From Bacillus sp. 491mf (lineage in GTDB: Bacteria > Bacillota > Bacilli > Bacillales > Bacillaceae_G), in assembly GCF_900112415.1 (NCBI RefSeq), contig NZ_FOLV01000001.1, forward strand, positions 186,001 through 250,000: a stretch of DNA of 64,000 nt, written 5' to 3'. Shown here piece after piece: positions 10,177-19,082 of this stretch. The notes under the pieces were generated by a model, which saw only the letters and a program-made list of their open reading frames with translations, was not told the origin of the DNA and searched no databases. The translations under genes and the position numbers were made by a program. How positions within the stretch are numbered: the stretch's first letter is position 1; every line of letters begins with the position of its first letter.

Positions 10177-11055
10177 ATGAGGATTGGAATTGTTGGGCCA
10201 GGAGCAATTGGACTTCTTTTTGCGTTTTATTTACAAAAAAATGAGCAGGATGTCACACTGTACACACGAACAGCGGAGCAATCTGAGCGTTTGAAAGAGT
10301 CCGGAATTACATGTGTGCAAAATGGTATGCGGGAAACTGTATTTCCTCGTGTAAATCATTTAGAGAATATAAAAAATGAAACACATGATTATATATTTAT
10401 TGCTGTAAAGCAATATCATTTAGAAGAGGTATTACCGTGTTTGCAAGCGGAAAAGCGACTTATCTTCTTACAAAATGGAATGGGACACCTTCATTTATTA
10501 CAACAAATTCAAGGTGCTAGCGTTGCAGTAGGAATTGTAGAGCACGGAGCGAAAAAGGAAAATGGGAGTATCGTTCATCATACTGGAGTTGGTAGTACGA
10601 AATTTGGAATCATACATGGAGAGAGGAAGGACTTAGAGCTTCTGTTCACTGCATTTTCTTCGAGTCTATTCCCGGCAGTGGTTGAAAGTGATTGGAAGCG
10701 AATCATGATAAATAAGCTTGTCGTAAATGCGTGTATTAACCCATTAACCGCGTTGTTCGGTGTACAAAATGGAGAATTGTTGACAAATCCTTCGTTTCAC
10801 AAAGTGATGAAGCAAGTATTTTCAGAAGTAATGGGAATAGTAGGTGACGTACAATGTAAAGAGTATTGGGATCGTGTATGCACAGTGTGTGAAAATACAG
10901 CTCATAACACTTCCTCTATGTTAACGGATGTACGCAATAATAGAAAAACAGAAATTGATGCAATTGTCGGTTATTTACTTGAAGAAGCAGAGAAACAACA
11001 AAAATCAGTTCCAACGCTGTCTTTTTTGTATCATTCTATAAAAGGATTAGAATGA
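10177..11055 (+). CDS. panE: 2-dehydropantoate 2-reductase
   Basis: 292 residues; reduces ketopantoate to pantoate with NADPH in pantothenate synthesis (ylbQ in B. subtilis). The N-terminal Rossmann motif is GPGAIGLLFA (residues 7-16). The C-terminal domain has INKLVVNACINPLTAL, with the catalytic Lys and substrate Asn of KPR enzymes. Length is normal. It stands between the repeat and bshC; pantoate feeds the same CoA route as coaD at 2636. Confidence 0.92.
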   Translation: MRIGIVGPGAIGLLFAFYLQKNEQDVTLYTRTAEQSERLKESGITCVQNGMRETVFPRVNHLENIKNETHDYIFIAVKQYHLEEVLPCLQAEKRLIFLQNGMGHLHLLQQIQGASVAVGIVEHGAKKENGSIVHHTGVGSTKFGIIHGERKDLELLFTAFSSSLFPAVVESDWKRIMINKLVVNACINPLTALFGVQNGELLTNPSFHKVMKQVFSEVMGIVGDVQCKEYWDRVCTVCENTAHNTSSMLTDVRNNRKTEIDAIVGYLLEEAEKQQKSVPTLSFLYHSIKGLE

Positions 11056-11136
11056 TAAGAGTTATTCTTTGCTTTTGCAACGAACATTGACTACAATTTG
11101 GTTGGTGAGAGATTCGGAGATGAAAGGAAGAAGTAT

Positions 11137-12753
11137 ATGGAGATAAAAGAAATCTCTGTCCCGCTTCAAGGAGTTGTTGCGGACTATTTGAAACATAAAA
11201 AAGAAATTCAAGAATGCTTTGATTATCCAGTAACGGAAGAGAGTTTTGTAAGACGTATACAAGATTTACGAAATAGACAGTATCCAAGACAAGAGTTAGT
11301 ATCACATTTATTACAATATAATCAAGAATTAAATGCAGGAGAAAAAACGTTTCAAAATATCAATGCTTTGTTAGAAGAAGATACATACGTTGTTATAGGA
11401 GGGCAACAAGCTGGATTGCTAACGGGTCCTCTTTATACGATCCATAAAATTATATCTATTTTACAACTTGCAAAGGAAAAAGAAGCTTCGCTTGGCGTAC
11501 GAGTGGTTCCTGTTTTTTGGATTGCTGGTGAAGATCATGACATTGATGAAATTAACCATGTGTTCGTTACGAAAAACGGAAAAGTAAAAAAGACAATTTT
11601 TCACGGACGTAACCTAAATAAAGCGAGTGCATCTGAAACGGAGATTTCCATCGAGGATTGTCAACATTGGATCGAAGAAATATTTAAAACATATCCAGAA
11701 ACAAAACATACAAAGGATCTACTTCGTTTGGTAGAAGAATGTTTACAGCAATCACGTACATACGTTGATTTTTTTGCGCGTTTTATTACAAAGCTATTTA
11801 TGCATTCGGGTTTAATTCTTGTAGATTCTCATCATCCTATCCTGCGGAATATTGAAGTTCCTTTTTTAAAAGAATTATTAGCACGCTATAAAAATGTGCA
11901 AGTAGCACTTAACGATCAGCAACGTATATTACGTGATTTGGACTATAAAACAATTATTGAAACAAAGCCGAATGTAGTGCATATCTTTATGGAGATTAAT
12001 GGGGAACGTCTTTTGTTAGAGGAAGAAGAAGGGCGTTTTATTTGTAAAGAAGGGATGTATTCGTTTTCCTACGAGGAGATTATAAAAAGTATGGAAGATC
12101 ATCCAAAACGATTTAGTAACAATGTTGTTACAAGACCGCTTATGCAAGAATATATTTTTCCTACACTTGCATTTATTGGTGGACCAGGAGAAATTGCGTA
12201 TTGGAGTGAACTCCAACAAGTATTTCATGCGGTGGACTTCCAAATGCCGCCAGTTGTGCCTCGCTTGACAATTAGTTATATAGAACGCGATATTGAAACT
12301 GATTTACAGGATTTGCAGATTCAGGAGAGCGAAGTGTTCAGTACTGGTATTCCTGCACTGCGAGAAAAGTGGCTATCTAAGCAAGTTGAAGAGCCGATAG
12401 ACAGTCACTTTATGAATGCGTCGGAGCAAATTGGAGCAATTCATACATCATTACAACAATTTGTTCAGAAAGTAAGTCCAGGTCTTCGAGATTTTGCGAA
12501 GAAAAATGAGTTGAAAATTATGCAACAACTTGAACTGTTAGAGCGGACAATTCAATCTGACTTAGAAAGAAAACATGAAGTGCAGCTTAATAAATTCAGA
12601 AGAATTGAGTGCTCATTACAACCGTTAGGTGCACCGCAAGAACGAATATGGAACATTTGTTATTATTTAAATGTCTATGGGCTTGATTTTGTAGAACGAG
12701 TAATGAAGCAAACTTATCGTTGGAATGGAAAACAGCATATTATAAAATTATAA
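11137..12753 (+). CDS. bshC: Bacillithiol synthase BshC
   Basis: 538 residues from ATG 11137 (MEIKEISVPLQG), with GAAAGGAAG before it; the frame extends upstream to a TTG at 11098 with no site. BshC is thought to add cysteine to glucosaminyl-malate in the last step of bacillithiol synthesis. Family marks include GGQQAGLLTGPLYTIHK, WIAGEDHDIDEINH and FIGGPGEIAYWSEL. A C-terminal coiled coil (about 440-500) is visible. Single-gene unit with its own terminator. Confidence 0.93.
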   Translation: MEIKEISVPLQGVVADYLKHKKEIQECFDYPVTEESFVRRIQDLRNRQYPRQELVSHLLQYNQELNAGEKTFQNINALLEEDTYVVIGGQQAGLLTGPLYTIHKIISILQLAKEKEASLGVRVVPVFWIAGEDHDIDEINHVFVTKNGKVKKTIFHGRNLNKASASETEISIEDCQHWIEEIFKTYPETKHTKDLLRLVEECLQQSRTYVDFFARFITKLFMHSGLILVDSHHPILRNIEVPFLKELLARYKNVQVALNDQQRILRDLDYKTIIETKPNVVHIFMEINGERLLLEEEEGRFICKEGMYSFSYEEIIKSMEDHPKRFSNNVVTRPLMQEYIFPTLAFIGGPGEIAYWSELQQVFHAVDFQMPPVVPRLTISYIERDIETDLQDLQIQESEVFSTGIPALREKWLSKQVEEPIDSHFMNASEQIGAIHTSLQQFVQKVSPGLRDFAKKNELKIMQQLELLERTIQSDLERKHEVQLNKFRRIECSLQPLGAPQERIWNICYYLNVYGLDFVERVMKQTYRWNGKQHIIKL

Positions 12754-12789
12754 AATCTTGCTCTTAAGAGCAGGATTTTATTTTATTTT
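12753..12789 (+). terminator. Terminator of bshC
   Basis: AAAATCTTGCTCTT pairs with AAGAGCAGGATTTT, followed by a T-rich run, right after the stop. Confidence 0.85.
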
Positions 12790-13137
12790 GTGGAATTACC
12801 TGTAAAATAAATTGGTTTATTGATTATATGTATTGTAAAGTATATTGGTTGAAAATACACAACTTTTGAAGAATGGTTCTTTTTTGACAAAATGGAACAA
12901 AAAGAAAGTGAATTATCATCATTTTCGACATGTTTTTGTGAAATTTCCCGAAAAAGATGATAAGATTTAGTATATAATAAGATAAAACTTTAATTTAGTA
13001 GGAAGTGGAATTCTTACTAATTACTGACCACGCCAATCGGAATTTTATGGACAATTATCTTGATTCCTTTTCATTTTTGGAATTGGGGATAAAAAGATGA
13101 CTTCAAAAGATTATTTTGTAAAAAAGTAGGTGCAACA
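12790..13137 (+). promoter_or_regulatory. Leader region of the division/cell-wall cluster; mraZ absent
   Basis: No gene in 350 bp where mraZ is usually found. Visible signals: TTCGACA, an inverted perfect Spo0A box, at 12924-12930; TATAAT at 12973-12978 with no good -35; and an inverted repeat TTAGTAGGAA / TTCTTACTAA (12995-13004 and 13011-13020) around GTGGAA, which would lie near the 5' end of a transcript from that -10. Confidence 0.5.
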
Positions 13138-14070
13138 ATGTTTAAACATGTAACAGTGTTATTAAAAGAAACAGTAGATGGATTGGAAATTAAACCTAAT
13201 GGTACATATGTAGATTGTACGCTAGGAGGTGGAGGACATAGTGCTTATTTACTATCTCAACTTTCTGAAGAAGGAAGATTAATTGCATTTGATCAAGATG
13301 AGGTTGCAATTCAAAATGCAAAAGAAAAATTCTCTTCTTATGACGGTCAATTTATAACTGTAAAAAGTAACTTTCGTTATTTAAAAGAAAAATTAAATGA
13401 ATTAGGAATAACGGAAGTAGACGGTATTTTATTCGATTTAGGTGTTTCTTCCCCACAATTAGATACGCCAGAACGTGGATTTAGTTACCACCACGATGCT
13501 CCGCTTGATATGCGCATGGATCAAGATGCCCCGCTAACAGCATATGACGTTGTAAATAGTTGGTCATATGAACAACTTGTAAGAATCTTTTTTCAATATG
13601 GTGAAGAAAAGTTTTCAAAGCAAATTGCAAGAAAAATTGAAGCATACCGTGAAAATAAATCAATTGAAACAACTGGAGAACTAGTGGAGTTAATTAAAGA
13701 AGGGATTCCTGCCCCGGCTAGGCGAACGGGAGGACATCCTGCGAAGCGAGTATTCCAGGCAATTCGTATTGCAGTTAATGATGAATTGAAAGTATTTGAG
13801 TACGCGTTAGAAGCGGCGATCGATATGACGAAAACAGGTGGTCGAATTAGTGTGATTACATTCCATTCGCTAGAAGATCGGATTTGTAAAACGACATTTA
13901 AAAGACATAGTACAACACCACAGCTTCCACCAGGATTACCAATTATTCCGGATGAATACAAGCCGAAGTTGAAGTTAATTACAAGAAAGCCGATTTTGCC
14001 TTCTGATGTAGAATTAGAAGAAAATAAACGAGCACGTTCTTCGAAGTTACGAATTGCTGAAAAACTATAA
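13138..14070 (+). CDS. rsmH: 16S rRNA (cytosine1402-N4)-methyltransferase RsmH
   Basis: 310 residues (mraW). Methylates N4 of C1402 in the 16S rRNA P-site with SAM. Opens [19 protein letters not shown] motif [14 protein letters not shown] (26-39); [14 protein letters not shown] (about 98-111) and the FHSLEDR motif near the end are all family signatures. First gene of the dcw cluster here because mraZ is missing. Runs into ftsL after 15 bases. Confidence 0.96.
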   Translation: MFKHVTVLLKETVDGLEIKPNGTYVDCTLGGGGHSAYLLSQLSEEGRLIAFDQDEVAIQNAKEKFSSYDGQFITVKSNFRYLKEKLNELGITEVDGILFDLGVSSPQLDTPERGFSYHHDAPLDMRMDQDAPLTAYDVVNSWSYEQLVRIFFQYGEEKFSKQIARKIEAYRENKSIETTGELVELIKEGIPAPARRTGGHPAKRVFQAIRIAVNDELKVFEYALEAAIDMTKTGGRISVITFHSLEDRICKTTFKRHSTTPQLPPGLPIIPDEYKPKLKLITRKPILPSDVELEENKRARSSKLRIAEKL

Positions 14071-14085
14071 AAAGGAGAGAGAGGT

Positions 14086-14448
14086 ATGTCAAATTTAGCC
14101 GTTAAGTACAAAAAGCAACAAGTGGAAATAGAAGTACAATCTCAAGCTCCGCAGCAAGTAGTACAGCCAACTGTCAAAACAAAAATTACAAGAATTGAAA
14201 AATTATTGTATGTTGCATTTATTGGCTTTTTATTATATACATGCGTAGCTGTTATTGGGAATAAAGCGGCGCTATATGAAGCTGATGCTAAAGTGACAGA
14301 GATGGAAAGCACCCTTATAAAACACCAAAAAGAAAATCAAGAATTACAAGCTGAAAAGGAAAAGCTAACACGTTATGATCGCATTGCAGAAATTGCAAAA
14401 AAACATGGACTTGAAATTAATGCGAATCATGTAAAAGGCTTAAATTAA
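14086..14448 (+). CDS. ftsL: Cell division protein FtsL
   Basis: 120 residues, AAAGGAGAGAGG site. Short cytoplasmic N-terminus, one membrane segment (about 43-61, LLYVAFIGFLLYTCVAVIG) and a C-terminal extracytoplasmic leucine-zipper coiled coil. FtsL pairs with DivIC and DivIB in the septal complex that activates PBP2B and FtsW. The AEIAKKHGLEIN end is typical. Position between rsmH and pbpB confirms it. Confidence 0.93.
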   Translation: MSNLAVKYKKQQVEIEVQSQAPQQVVQPTVKTKITRIEKLLYVAFIGFLLYTCVAVIGNKAALYEADAKVTEMESTLIKHQKENQELQAEKEKLTRYDRIAEIAKKHGLEINANHVKGLN

Positions 14449-14467
14449 TAATAGGTGTGAAGAAAAG

Positions 14468-16645
14468 ATGAATATACGTAAATTTCATACTAACAAAGGA
14501 GCAGGATTCTTCATTAAGGTGTTTCTCCTGCTCTTTTTTCTGTTGTTAGCGCGCTTTCTTTATATTCAAGCAACGAAAACAGTGCATGGAGTAGATTTAG
14601 AGACAATTGCACAGCAAAAGCATAATAAAAAAGGGGTACTTGAAGCAAATCGAGGAACGATTTACGATCAAAATGGTTACGTGCTTGCTCAGGATGCAAA
14701 TTCGTATAAGATGGTTGCCGCACTAAAAGGACAAAAGTATGTGAAAGACAAAGATGATGCGGCAGAGAAAATATCAAAAGTACTTGAGGTTGATAAAAAT
14801 GAAATTTTACAGTACTTAAATAAAAATGCTACACAAGTAGAGTTCGGAAAGATTGGAAAAGACTTAACGAAAGAAAAGAAAATTCAAATTGATAATCTGA
14901 AAATAGATGGAATATCGTTTGTTACAGAAAAGGCAAGAATATATCCGAATGGAAATTTTGCTTCTTACATACTTGGATTTGCAAAACCAAATGATGAAGG
15001 AATTGCAGAAGGGAAATTTGGACTGGAACAAAGCTTAGATAAATATTTAAGAGCTTCTAACGGAAGCATGAAGTATACAGGAGATACGAAAGGTATTGCG
15101 TTAGATGGTGGTAAACAGTCTGTGAAGCCTCCTAAAAACGGGGATAATGTATATTTAACACTTGACCAACGGATTCAAGGCTATCTAGAAGATGCGATGG
15201 AAGAGGCAGAAAAACATTATGATCCGTCTATGTTAATTGGAGTCGTAGCAGATCCGAAAACAGGAAAAATTTTAGCGATGTCTAGCAGACCGAGTTTTGA
15301 TCCGAATCCGAATAATCGAGATATTCAATACTTTTTAAATGATACGATTGCAAACGCGTATGAACCAGGTTCAACGATGAAAATCTTTACGTTAGCAGCT
15401 GCTATTAATGAGGGCGTATATAAAGGACAAGATTATTATCAATCTGGTAGATACAAAGTGGGGAATGAGGAAATTAGAGATCATAATGGCGGATCAGGTT
15501 GGGGTTCTATTACGTTTGACGAGGGAGTAGAGCGCTCATCAAACGTTGCTTTTGCTATTTTAGGAAATGAAAAGCTAGGCCCTGATCGTTTTCGTCAATA
15601 TATTCATAAGTTTGGTCTGGATGAAAAGACTGGTATTGATTTACCTGGAGAAGGCGAAAATACAATTTTATTTGATAAGAAAATCCAGCAAGTAACAACA
15701 GCATTTGGACAAGGTTCAACTGTAACTCCAATTCAGCTTGTACAAGCAGCTACTGCAATTGCTAACGATGGGAAAATGATGAAACCCTACATGATTGATC
15801 AAATTGTAGATCCGATGGATAATAAAGTTGTCTTGCAACACCGTCCAGAGGAAGTAGGGAAACCAGTTACAAAAGAGACTGCAACGCAAGTAAGGCAACT
15901 GTTAGAACGAGTTGTAACGTCACCGAAAGGGACTGGAACGATGTATAAACTTGATGGATATTCCGTTGGTGGTAAAACAGGAACAGCACAAATTCCGGAT
16001 GGAAAAGGCGGTTATATGATAGGGAAAAATAATTATATATTCTCCTTCCTTGGTATGGCACCAATGGATGACCCACAGCTTGTCATATATTTAGCAGTTA
16101 AGCAACCTAAATTGAAAGACACTGAAAATGGTGCACAGCCGTTATCCGAAATGTTTAAATCTGTTACGAAAAATAGTTTGGAGTATTTGAAAATTAAGCC
16201 AAATGAAATAAAAGATGTGAAAAAACAAGGAAACCAGCAGCAAGCTACTGTTCCAAATGTAACGGGTAAAACAATGGAAGAAGCAAAAGGCATATTGGAA
16301 AAGGCGAAGTTCCGACCTGTTATTTTAGGAGAGGGAAAAATCGGACAACAAGTGCCAAAAGCGAATGAAAAAACGTTAACGGGTGATCGTGTATTCTTAG
16401 TAGGAAATCAACCGAAAATGCCGAATGTTAATGGTTGGGCCCTTCGTGATGTGATGAATTTAGCGAAAATATTAAATCTTGATGTGAAGCTTTCTGGTAC
16501 AGGTTATGTAACTGAGCAAAGTGTCGCTGAAGGTACTCCTTTACAAGAAAGAACACAGGTAGAAGTAAAACTTGAACCACCTCTTGAACCGCAACAAGAA
16601 GCAGAGCGGGAACCAAATAAGAAGGAAAAGAAAGAGGACACGTAA
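14468..16645 (+). CDS. pbpB: Penicillin-binding protein 2B, septal transpeptidase
   Basis: 725 residues. Membrane anchor at about 13-33, a dimerisation domain, then the transpeptidase domain with STMK (active Ser 302), SSN (357-359) and KTGT (Lys 503). Two PASTA domains follow (VPNVTGKTMEEA and MPNVNGWALRDV). The C-terminus is a charged tail. Essential septal class B PBP (FtsI-like) working with FtsW, FtsL and DivIB. Only 19 bases from ftsL. Confidence 0.95.
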   Translation: MNIRKFHTNKGAGFFIKVFLLLFFLLLARFLYIQATKTVHGVDLETIAQQKHNKKGVLEANRGTIYDQNGYVLAQDANSYKMVAALKGQKYVKDKDDAAEKISKVLEVDKNEILQYLNKNATQVEFGKIGKDLTKEKKIQIDNLKIDGISFVTEKARIYPNGNFASYILGFAKPNDEGIAEGKFGLEQSLDKYLRASNGSMKYTGDTKGIALDGGKQSVKPPKNGDNVYLTLDQRIQGYLEDAMEEAEKHYDPSMLIGVVADPKTGKILAMSSRPSFDPNPNNRDIQYFLNDTIANAYEPGSTMKIFTLAAAINEGVYKGQDYYQSGRYKVGNEEIRDHNGGSGWGSITFDEGVERSSNVAFAILGNEKLGPDRFRQYIHKFGLDEKTGIDLPGEGENTILFDKKIQQVTTAFGQGSTVTPIQLVQAATAIANDGKMMKPYMIDQIVDPMDNKVVLQHRPEEVGKPVTKETATQVRQLLERVVTSPKGTGTMYKLDGYSVGGKTGTAQIPDGKGGYMIGKNNYIFSFLGMAPMDDPQLVIYLAVKQPKLKDTENGAQPLSEMFKSVTKNSLEYLKIKPNEIKDVKKQGNQQQATVPNVTGKTMEEAKGILEKAKFRPVILGEGKIGQQVPKANEKTLTGDRVFLVGNQPKMPNVNGWALRDVMNLAKILNLDVKLSGTGYVTEQSVAEGTPLQERTQVEVKLEPPLEPQQEAEREPNKKEKKEDT

Positions 16646-16664
16646 CATAGGAGAAATGAACGTG

Positions 16665-16693
16665 TTCTAATGAAACAAGTACAAGCATATATT
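16665..16693 (+). promoter_or_regulatory. Candidate sigma-E promoter of spoVD
   Basis: TTCTAAT (16665-16671), 14-bp spacer, CATATATT (16686-16693): 5 of 7 and 7 of 8 matches to the sigma-E consensus as I remember it. spoVD is a known sigma-E gene in B. subtilis. The predicted start near 16700 would fall at the end of the left arm of the hairpin described next. Confidence 0.45.
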
Positions 16694-16730
16694 GGAACAA
16701 GCTAGGCGTAAAGGAGGCTTGTTCCAATAT
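16689..16730 (+). promoter_or_regulatory. Hairpin enclosing the spoVD ribosome site and start codon
   Basis: A perfect 14-bp inverted repeat, ATATTGGAACAAGC (16689-16702) and GCTTGTTCCAATAT (16717-16730). The 14-base loop holds the ribosome site AAGGAGG, and the right arm runs into the first two bases of the spoVD ATG. Too long to be chance; no T-run, so not a terminator. Confidence 0.85.
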
Positions 16731-18645
16731 GCGTGTATCAAATGTAACGGTAAGAAAAAGACTTATTTTTGTGCTGATTTTTGGTATACTTATTTTTACA
16801 ATTATTGATATTCGTCTTGGATATGTGCAGTTTTTTCTTGGTAATCTGTTAACAGATCGTGCGAAAGATTCATGGAGTCGTAATATTACATTTGAACCTG
16901 AACGGGGAAAAATTGTAGATCGTAATGGTGTGGAACTTGCAACAAATAAAAGTGCACCAACTGTCTTTGTGGTACCAAGGCAAATTGAAAAACCGGCAGA
17001 GACTGCAGAGAAGTTAGCTGCAGTTTTAGGTGTGTCGAAAGAAGATATTTATCAACGCCTTACGAAAAAAGAGTCTATAGTCAGATTAGATAAAGGTGGA
17101 CGAAAAATTTCTCATGATAAGGCGAAAGAAGTTAGAGCTTTAAGTTTAAAGGGTGTATATATTGCTGAAGATTCAATTCGATACTATCCGTTTGGTAAGT
17201 ATTTATCACATGTGCTTGGCTTTGCTGGGAGTGATAATCAAGGGCTTATGGGGCTGGAGTCATATTATGACAAAGAATTAAATGGTGACAAAGGATATGT
17301 CCGTTTCTTTGCTGATGCGAAAGGACAACGCATGCCGAACATAGGCGATGATTATAAGGAGCCAGGCGACGGCTTGAATTTGAAGTTGACAATTGATTCG
17401 CGTATTCAGACAATTATGGAGAGAGAATTAAATATAACAGAGTCTACGTATCATCCAGATGGAATCGTCGCGATTGCAATGAATCCAAATAACGGTGAAA
17501 TATTAGGTATGTCTAGTCGTCCGAGTTTTGACCCAGCGGATTTCAAAAGTGTTTCACCAGAAGTCTTTAACCGAAATCTTCCGGTTTGGAGTACATATGA
17601 ACCAGGATCCACATTTAAAATTATTACACTTGCAGCTGCTTTAAATGAAAAATTAGTAGACTTGGAGAAAGATACGTTTTATGATGATGGAGCGGCAGAA
17701 GTTGGCGGTGCAAGATTGCGTTGCTGGAAAGCGGGGGGGCATGGCAGCCAAACGTTTTTAGAGGTTGTTCAAAACTCTTGTAACCCGGGTTTTATAGAAC
17801 TTGGAGACCGTTTAGGAAAAGAAAAGTTGTTTCAATATATCCGTGATTTTGGATTTGGACAAAAAACAGGTATTGATCTACAAGGAGAAGGTAGAGGGAT
17901 TTTATTTGATCTAAAAAAAGTAGGACCTGTTGAACAAGCGACTACAGCGTTTGGTCAAGGAGTCTCTGTTACCCCGATTCAACAAGTAGCAGCAGTAGCG
18001 GCTGCTGTAAATGGAGGCAAGTTATATCAGCCTTATATAGCGAAAGAATTCATAGACCCAACTACGAACAAAGTAATTAGTAAAAAAACACCTATTGCAA
18101 AGAAACAAGTGATTTCCAAGGAAACATCTGAAAAGGTTCGGTATGCACTTGAGAATGTTGTTGCGAAAGGTTCAGGTAACAAAGCATATATTGATGGATA
18201 TCGTGTTGGAGGGAAAACAGGTACAGCACAAAAAGTAAAAGATGGTAAGTATTTGGATAACAACTATATCGTATCATTTATTGGATTTGCACCAGCGGAT
18301 AATCCGCAAATTGTTGTATATGTCGCTGTAGATAATCCAAAGGGAGTTACACAATTTGGCGGAGTGGTTGCTGCACCAATCGTTGGGAATATTCTTCGTG
18401 ATGTCTTACCGGTTATGGGAGTAGAGCCTAGAAAAGAGCAAATTGAAAAGAAATTAACTTGGGATGAGACGCCATTAGTAGAAGTCCCTAATATAGTAGG
18501 CTTGGATCGAAAGGAATTACAAAGTCAACTTGTTGATTTACAAATTGATGCCAGCGGTGATGGAAACAAAGTGGTTGAACAGTCTCCAAAGCCAGGTACG
18601 AAAGTAAAAGCAGGATCCAAGGTTCGAATATATTTTAATAAGTAA
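16729..18645 (+). CDS. spoVD: Stage V sporulation protein D, spore cortex transpeptidase
   Basis: 638 residues. Class B PBP with a membrane anchor (about 13-33) and transpeptidase motifs STFK (Ser 294), SCN (350-352) and KTGT (Lys 496), then one PASTA domain (VPNIVGLDRKELQ ...) at the C-terminus. SpoVD makes cortex peptidoglycan together with SpoVE. Slightly shorter than pbpB and with a single PASTA domain, as expected. Its ribosome site sits in a strong hairpin. Confidence 0.95.
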   Translation: MRVSNVTVRKRLIFVLIFGILIFTIIDIRLGYVQFFLGNLLTDRAKDSWSRNITFEPERGKIVDRNGVELATNKSAPTVFVVPRQIEKPAETAEKLAAVLGVSKEDIYQRLTKKESIVRLDKGGRKISHDKAKEVRALSLKGVYIAEDSIRYYPFGKYLSHVLGFAGSDNQGLMGLESYYDKELNGDKGYVRFFADAKGQRMPNIGDDYKEPGDGLNLKLTIDSRIQTIMERELNITESTYHPDGIVAIAMNPNNGEILGMSSRPSFDPADFKSVSPEVFNRNLPVWSTYEPGSTFKIITLAAALNEKLVDLEKDTFYDDGAAEVGGARLRCWKAGGHGSQTFLEVVQNSCNPGFIELGDRLGKEKLFQYIRDFGFGQKTGIDLQGEGRGILFDLKKVGPVEQATTAFGQGVSVTPIQQVAAVAAAVNGGKLYQPYIAKEFIDPTTNKVISKKTPIAKKQVISKETSEKVRYALENVVAKGSGNKAYIDGYRVGGKTGTAQKVKDGKYLDNNYIVSFIGFAPADNPQIVVYVAVDNPKGVTQFGGVVAAPIVGNILRDVLPVMGVEPRKEQIEKKLTWDETPLVEVPNIVGLDRKELQSQLVDLQIDASGDGNKVVEQSPKPGTKVKAGSKVRIYFNK

Positions 18646-18689
18646 GTATCAAGGCATGTGTGTACGATATAGTAACACTCAACTAACAA

Positions 18690-18970
18690 TATAAATACAA
18701 ATTGAAAGACTGGCATAAAAACCCTTTTTCTTTTAGGAGGATGAGAGCATCTGGCCGTGCATTGGAGCGGTCAGGGCCTTTTCCTGCCACATACGGGGTT
18801 TAGAACAAAGAGAGCAAGCAAGTAGCGGTTATGTTTTAATCTGCATAGCAGCGACTTATAAAGAAAAGCGGAGCCGCCTGTTTAGGCCATTGGCTAAGGT
18901 TCTTATACATAAGGGCCTAGGAGGCAGAGTTAGACAAAGATGTCAAAAAATCAAAATGGTTTTTATAGTA
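18690..18970 (+). repeat. Longer intergenic repeat, copy B
   Basis: 281 bp, colinear with copy A at 9828-10089 with one variable insert (AAGAAAAGCGGAGCCGCC near 18860). The Spo0A-like box is degenerate here (TGTCAAA at 18941). It fills most of the 437-bp gap between spoVD and murE; the remaining 110 bases before murE hold only AT-rich sequence. Confidence 0.75.
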
Positions 18971-19082
18971 GTGAGATGTTTGATTCACATTGCATGTTGG
19001 GTAAATATATGACATTCTTATTAATGGAGTGCTTTGATAGCATTAATAAGAGGTAAATAAAGAGTAGAGAGGATTTAAAGAA

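Noticed and set aside
12884-12916. TTGACA at 12884 as the main dcw promoter
   Set aside because: No -10 hexamer at 16-18 bp; the best TATAAT is about 84 bp further on.
16689-16730. Inverted repeat before spoVD as a terminator of pbpB
   Set aside because: There is no T-run after the stem and the ribosome site and start codon are embedded in it.
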